Shown here: in pieces, positions 7,711 through 9,926 of the stretch
Layout of the letters: each line of letters opens with the position of its first letter
How positions within the stretch are numbered: position 1 is the first letter of the stretch
Source: Desulfoplanes sp.
GTDB lineage: Bacteria > Desulfobacterota > Desulfovibrionia > Desulfovibrionales > Desulfomicrobiaceae
Length of the DNA stretch: 9,926 bases
Assembly (NCBI GenBank): GCA_028708105.1
Contig: JAQVZR010000037.1
Span: forward strand, 1 to 9,926
Direction of reading: 5' to 3'
Program-made: the position numbers and the translations under genes
The notes under the pieces: generated by a model
What the model was told of the DNA's origin: nothing
Database searches by the model: none
What the model saw: the letters and a program-made list of their open reading frames with translations, nothing else

Positions 7711-7738
7711 TTGACAACGAATCGTGCTTGGATAAAGA
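7711..7738 (+). promoter_or_regulatory. Promoter of the tetR-family gene
   Basis: A perfect -35 TTGACA (7711-7716) is followed 16 bases later by TAAAGA (7733-7738), a modest -10. The operator palindrome starts immediately downstream, over the expected transcription start. This arrangement supports repression by steric block. Confidence 0.65.
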
Positions 7739-7754
7739 GAATGAACGTTCATTC
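7739..7754. promoter_or_regulatory. Perfect 16-base palindromic operator for the TetR-family repressor
   Basis: GAATGAAC is followed directly by its exact reverse complement GTTCATTC. The size, symmetry and place, between the -10 and the start codon at 7782, are typical of TetR-family autorepression. I see no second full copy upstream of the efflux genes; the nearest partial match is GTTCATGA at 8405-8412. Confidence 0.75.
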
Positions 7755-7781
7755 CGCCCTATTTATACCCAGGAAATATTC

Positions 7782-8366
7782 ATGTCTTCCGACTCCAAAA
7801 ATATACGTAGCGCCATACTCGATGCCGCTCTGGATCTTTTTTCGGAACACGGGTTCCATTCTTCCCCTATTTCACAAATAGCTACCCTTGCGGGGGTGGG
7901 TGTCGGCAGTATCTACCGATATTTCAGTGATAAGGATGCCCTGATCCATGCAGTATACGCAAAGGTGGACGGTCCTTTGCAATGTCTCATGGACAAAAAT
8001 ATAATCACGACTTTTTCGCCGCATCTGCAATTTACGCATTTTGTTACTGATCTTATTTATTACCTTCGCTCCCACCCCAAAGATTTTAGATTTATCGAGC
8101 AATATTATAATTCCTCGTATGGGATCAATAAAGTCCATGCCAAAATTTTTCAGGACAATGGTAGCCCTTCGGATCTATTCACAAGACTTTTTTTGAGCGG
8201 CCAAAAGGAATCAACGATACGATCGTTGCCATTGCCTGTCTATCTGACAATGACCTTCGGACCTATCACTTACCTGGTCCGATATTCATTATCCGGGCAT
8301 ATCACGGTGGATGATGCCATTGTTCAGGCCACAGCCGATGCCTGTTGGAACGCGATAAAGGCGTAA
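7782..8366 (+). CDS. TetR/AcrR-family transcriptional repressor, probable efflux regulator
   Basis: The 194-residue protein has a TetR-type DNA-binding domain at residues 8-60: ILDAALDLFSEHGFHSSPISQIATLAGVGVGSIYRYFSDKDALI has the usual helix-turn-helix with the IYRYF recognition end (quoted here in running form: ILDAALDLF, then SQIATLAGVGVGSIYRYFSDK). The remaining residues form the variable ligand-binding half, whose ligand cannot be told. I chose ATG 7782 because AGGAAA (7771-7776) precedes it. An in-frame ATG at 7728 would place the operator and part of the -10 inside the coding region. It lies upstream of, and in the same direction as, the AcrA/AcrB-like genes, 340 bases away. Its likely role is to repress itself and the pump until a toxic compound binds. 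Confidence 0.92.
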   Translation: MSSDSKNIRSAILDAALDLFSEHGFHSSPISQIATLAGVGVGSIYRYFSDKDALIHAVYAKVDGPLQCLMDKNIITTFSPHLQFTHFVTDLIYYLRSHPKDFRFIEQYYNSSYGINKVHAKIFQDNGSPSDLFTRLFLSGQKESTIRSLPLPVYLTMTFGPITYLVRYSLSGHITVDDAIVQATADACWNAIKA

Positions 8367-8470
8367 CAGATGGTTACCATTGGTTAACTGAAGTTTTTGT
8401 CAGGGTTCATGAGATCGTCCTTGTTTGTAGGCCCATGATAAACGCTTGACAAAATATCTGTTGGTAATTT

Positions 8471-8632
8471 GTAGGGGCGTATTGGCTGCTCGCCCTTGTT
8501 GTAACGTGGTGCAGTGTCTGGGCGACCAACCGGTCGCCCAGACGGAAAATGTACCATCTTTTAAAATTGTGTACGTGAATAAGGTCAGGTCCGTTGCCAT
8601 TTCAAAAGGGCACCCCCAAGGGAAGCCCCTAC
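8471..8632. repeat. Second inverted pair of GTAG-footed repeats (REPIN/BIME-like)
   Basis: GTAGGGGC (8471-8478) and its exact reverse complement GCCCCTAC (8625-8632) form the outer ends. The left arm closes with CGCCC (8491-8495) against GGGCG (8475-8479). The right arm closes with GGGC (8608-8611) against GCCC (8625-8628). In both arms GTAGGGGC and GCCC are separated by 13 bases of unrelated sequence. The order and orientation match the pair at 4231-4364, with a longer interior that holds a third hairpin. Confidence 0.65.
8516..8543. repeat. Perfect 12-base-pair hairpin inside the second repeat pair
   Basis: GTCTGGGCGACC (8516-8527) and GGTCGCCCAGAC (8532-8543) are exact reverse complements around a four-base AACC loop. 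This is the strongest single hairpin in the window. No U-run follows, so it is not a standard intrinsic terminator. It may be another repeat subtype or an RNA-stabilising structure ahead of the pump mRNA. Confidence 0.7.
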
Positions 8633-8706
8633 GGGAATGGCGATATCTCGCAAAATTATATAGTTACCAAATAGGTACAATACAATATGGAGGCGTTTTG
8701 ATACGG

Positions 8707-9900
8707 ATGAATAAAAGGATACCAGGCTGTGGCCTATATATCATAGCTGTGAGTGTTCTGTTTGCGGGCCTGTTACTGTCCGCCTGCGAACAGAAGAAAG
8801 AGGCGCCAAAATCGCGTCCGGTTCCTGAGGTGACGACGATGACGGTCCATCCGGAACCGGTGGCATTAACCACGGAACTGCCGGGACGGGTTTCTGCCTA
8901 TCGCACGGCAGAAATTAGGCCTCAAGTCAATGGTCTGATCATCAAGCGGTTGTTTACGGAAGGTTCCTACGTCAAGGAGGGACAGGCCTTATATGAGATT
9001 GATCCGGCTCCCTTTCAGGCTGCATTGGACAATGCAAAGGCCGCCCTTGTGCGGTCCCGGGCTCAGCTGCCTTCCATCCAGTCTCGGGCCGCCCGGTACA
9101 AGGATCTTCTGGCCGACAGGGCCGTGAGTCAGCAGGATTATGATGACGCCGAGGCCGCCCTGGCCCAAATCAAGGCGGATATCCAGTACTGGAAGACATC
9201 CATGGAAACCGCCCGCATCAATCTGGGGTACTGCAGCATCAGCGCGCCCATTTCCGGGCGTATAGGCAAGTCTGCCGTCACCGAAGGCGCCATTGTCACG
9301 GCCTATCAGCCCGTTGCACTGGCCACCATCCGTCAGCTTGATCCCATTTACGTCGAGGTACCGGAGTCCCGTACGGCCATGCTGCGTCTGAAGCAGCGGC
9401 TGAACACGGGGACCATTGTACAGGGTGAGTCAGCGGATAAGAACACTGTCAGTCTCCTTCTTGAGGACAATTCCGCATATCCCCTCAAAGGAGCGATACA
9501 GTTCAGTGAAGTGAACGTGGACGAAACCACCGGTTCCGTGACCATGCAGATTATCTTTTCAAATCCCCAGCAGGTACTTTTGCCCGGGATGTTTGTCCGG
9601 GCGCGGATCAACGAAGGCGTTAATCCCAAGGGTATTCTTGTTCCCCAGGAAGCCATCTCCAGAGATCACAAAGGGGCCCCCTATGCCTTGCTCGTTAACG
9701 CGGAAAGCAAGGTTGAAGTGAAAATGCTTACCCTTGATCGGGCCATGGGCAATAAATGGCTGGTGGCATCCGGACTGGTTGCCGGAGACCGGGTCATTCT
9801 TCAAGGTCGTCAGTTTGTCCGGCCCGGGATGACTGTCAAGGTGGCCACGGTTCCGAGTGATTCTCAGGAATCTTCGAGCTCTGCAGAAGGAGACGCCTGA
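8707..9900 (+). CDS. AcrA/MexA-like periplasmic adaptor lipoprotein of an RND efflux pump
   Basis: The 397-residue protein bridges an inner-membrane RND pump and an outer-membrane channel. It has a lipoprotein signal: positively charged start, hydrophobic segment (about 10-24) and lipobox LSAC with Cys27 as the lipidated residue. The adaptor order follows: first half of the lipoyl domain (TAEIRPQVNGLI), an alpha-helical hairpin (about 100-170), second lipoyl half (SAPISGRIGKSAVTEGAIV), the beta-barrel domain with VDETTGSVTM, and the membrane-proximal domain with the typical LLPGMFVRA and VPQEAI wording. Its length equals that of E. coli AcrA as I recall it. ATG 8707 is 13 bases from GGAGG (8689-8693); an in-frame TTG at 8698 is only four bases from it and would add three residues. 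The frame stays open back to 8446, but that stretch holds the repeats. The stop TGA overlaps the next gene's ATG. Confidence 0.95.
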   Translation: MNKRIPGCGLYIIAVSVLFAGLLLSACEQKKEAPKSRPVPEVTTMTVHPEPVALTTELPGRVSAYRTAEIRPQVNGLIIKRLFTEGSYVKEGQALYEIDPAPFQAALDNAKAALVRSRAQLPSIQSRAARYKDLLADRAVSQQDYDDAEAALAQIKADIQYWKTSMETARINLGYCSISAPISGRIGKSAVTEGAIVTAYQPVALATIRQLDPIYVEVPESRTAMLRLKQRLNTGTIVQGESADKNTVSLLLEDNSAYPLKGAIQFSEVNVDETTGSVTMQIIFSNPQQVLLPGMFVRARINEGVNPKGILVPQEAISRDHKGAPYALLVNAESKVEVKMLTLDRAMGNKWLVASGLVAGDRVILQGRQFVRPGMTVKVATVPSDSQESSSSAEGDA

Positions 9901-9926
9901 TGTTATCTCGGTTTTTTCTGGATCGT
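9900..9926 (+). CDS. Start of an AcrB/MexB-like RND efflux transporter (partial)
   Basis: Only nine codons are present. They read MLSRFFLDR, the usual opening of RND multidrug transporters, which continue into the first membrane helix. The ATG (9900-9902) overlaps the adaptor's TGA by one base, and AGAAGGAG (9885-9892) lies seven bases upstream, so translation is coupled and strong. The position after an AcrA-like gene makes the identification fairly safe despite the short sequence. Confidence 0.85.

Larger units (their letters stand above)
8367..8706 (+). other. 340-base gap between tetR and the efflux genes; possible promoter elements and repeats
   Basis: No gene is visible here. The segment holds a perfect TTGACA (8446-8451) without a good -10 at normal spacing, two overlapping TACAAT boxes (8676-8681 and 8681-8686) without a good -35, and the repeat elements at 8471-8632. 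TACC/GGTA half-sites flank AAATA at 8665-8677. No U-tailed terminator follows tetR, so readthrough from the tetR promoter into the pump genes is possible. How the pump genes are transcribed is unresolved. Confidence 0.5.

Noticed and set aside
4231..8632. A CRISPR array suggested by the repeated GTAGGGGC words
   Set aside because: The copies are inverted, irregularly spaced and kilobases apart, with hairpin interiors; there is no regular repeat-spacer pattern and no cas gene.
8446..8706. An 87-codon N-terminal extension of the adaptor protein
   Set aside because: It spans the hairpin repeats, lacks adaptor-like sequence and would bury the lipoprotein signal; the start at 8707 (or 8698) is far better.

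Overview
The window suggests a moderately GC-rich, Gram-negative bacterium. A sulfate reducer of the Desulfovibrionales (Desulfobacterota) is my best guess. The evidence is the mix of genes: a double-Cache/HAMP/SpoIIE-type phosphatase, a dihydroxy-acid dehydratase with three cluster-type cysteines, an archaeal-style DhnA aldolase resembling ADH synthase (known, from memory, in Desulfovibrio relatives), and an RND efflux system with a lipoprotein adaptor. The taxonomic call is inference; no rRNA or other marker gene is present.

Layout, left to right. (1) Positions 1-2297, minus strand: a membrane-anchored SpoIIE/RsbU-type phosphatase (300-2297), followed 10 bases downstream by an unrecognised gene that runs off the left edge. 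That second gene is open in two overlapping frames, and a -1 shift at a run of seven A would join them. (2) Positions 2298-2505: a divergent promoter region with a 16-base palindrome. (3) Positions 2506-4173, plus strand: ilvD, of branched-chain amino acid synthesis. (4) Positions 4174-4419: an inverted pair of 35-base repeat arms. (5) Positions 4420-5154, plus strand: a class I SAM methyltransferase whose stop codon lies inside a hairpin repeat. (6) Positions 5242-6006, minus strand: a DhnA-family class I aldolase, probably ADH synthase of the alternative shikimate pathway. (7) Positions 6258-7553, minus strand: an RsmF-like RNA m5C methyltransferase with a C-terminal PUA-like domain. (8) Positions 7711-9926, plus strand: a TetR-family repressor with a clear promoter and a perfect 16-base operator, then an AcrA-like lipoprotein adaptor and the first codons of an AcrB-like pump that overlaps it by one base.

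The housekeeping genes (ilvD, aldolase, RNA methyltransferase) appear to be independent units. The right-hand block is a classical tetR-acrA-acrB drug or solvent efflux locus, with autorepression visible in the sequence. The left block is a signalling module: an extracytoplasmic sensor coupled to a PP2C-type phosphatase, presumably acting on an anti-sigma-factor antagonist encoded elsewhere.

The most unusual feature is between the genes. Four of the five gaps that follow ilvD, together with the methyltransferase stop-codon junction, carry short hairpins with a GTAG or GGAG tetranucleotide at the foot. Two of these sites are inverted pairs. In the best pair the ends are identical while the inner stem differs but remains base-paired. 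This looks like a REP/REPIN family of the kind mobilised by RAYT (IS200-like) transposases. I do not see a wholly new multigene system in this window.
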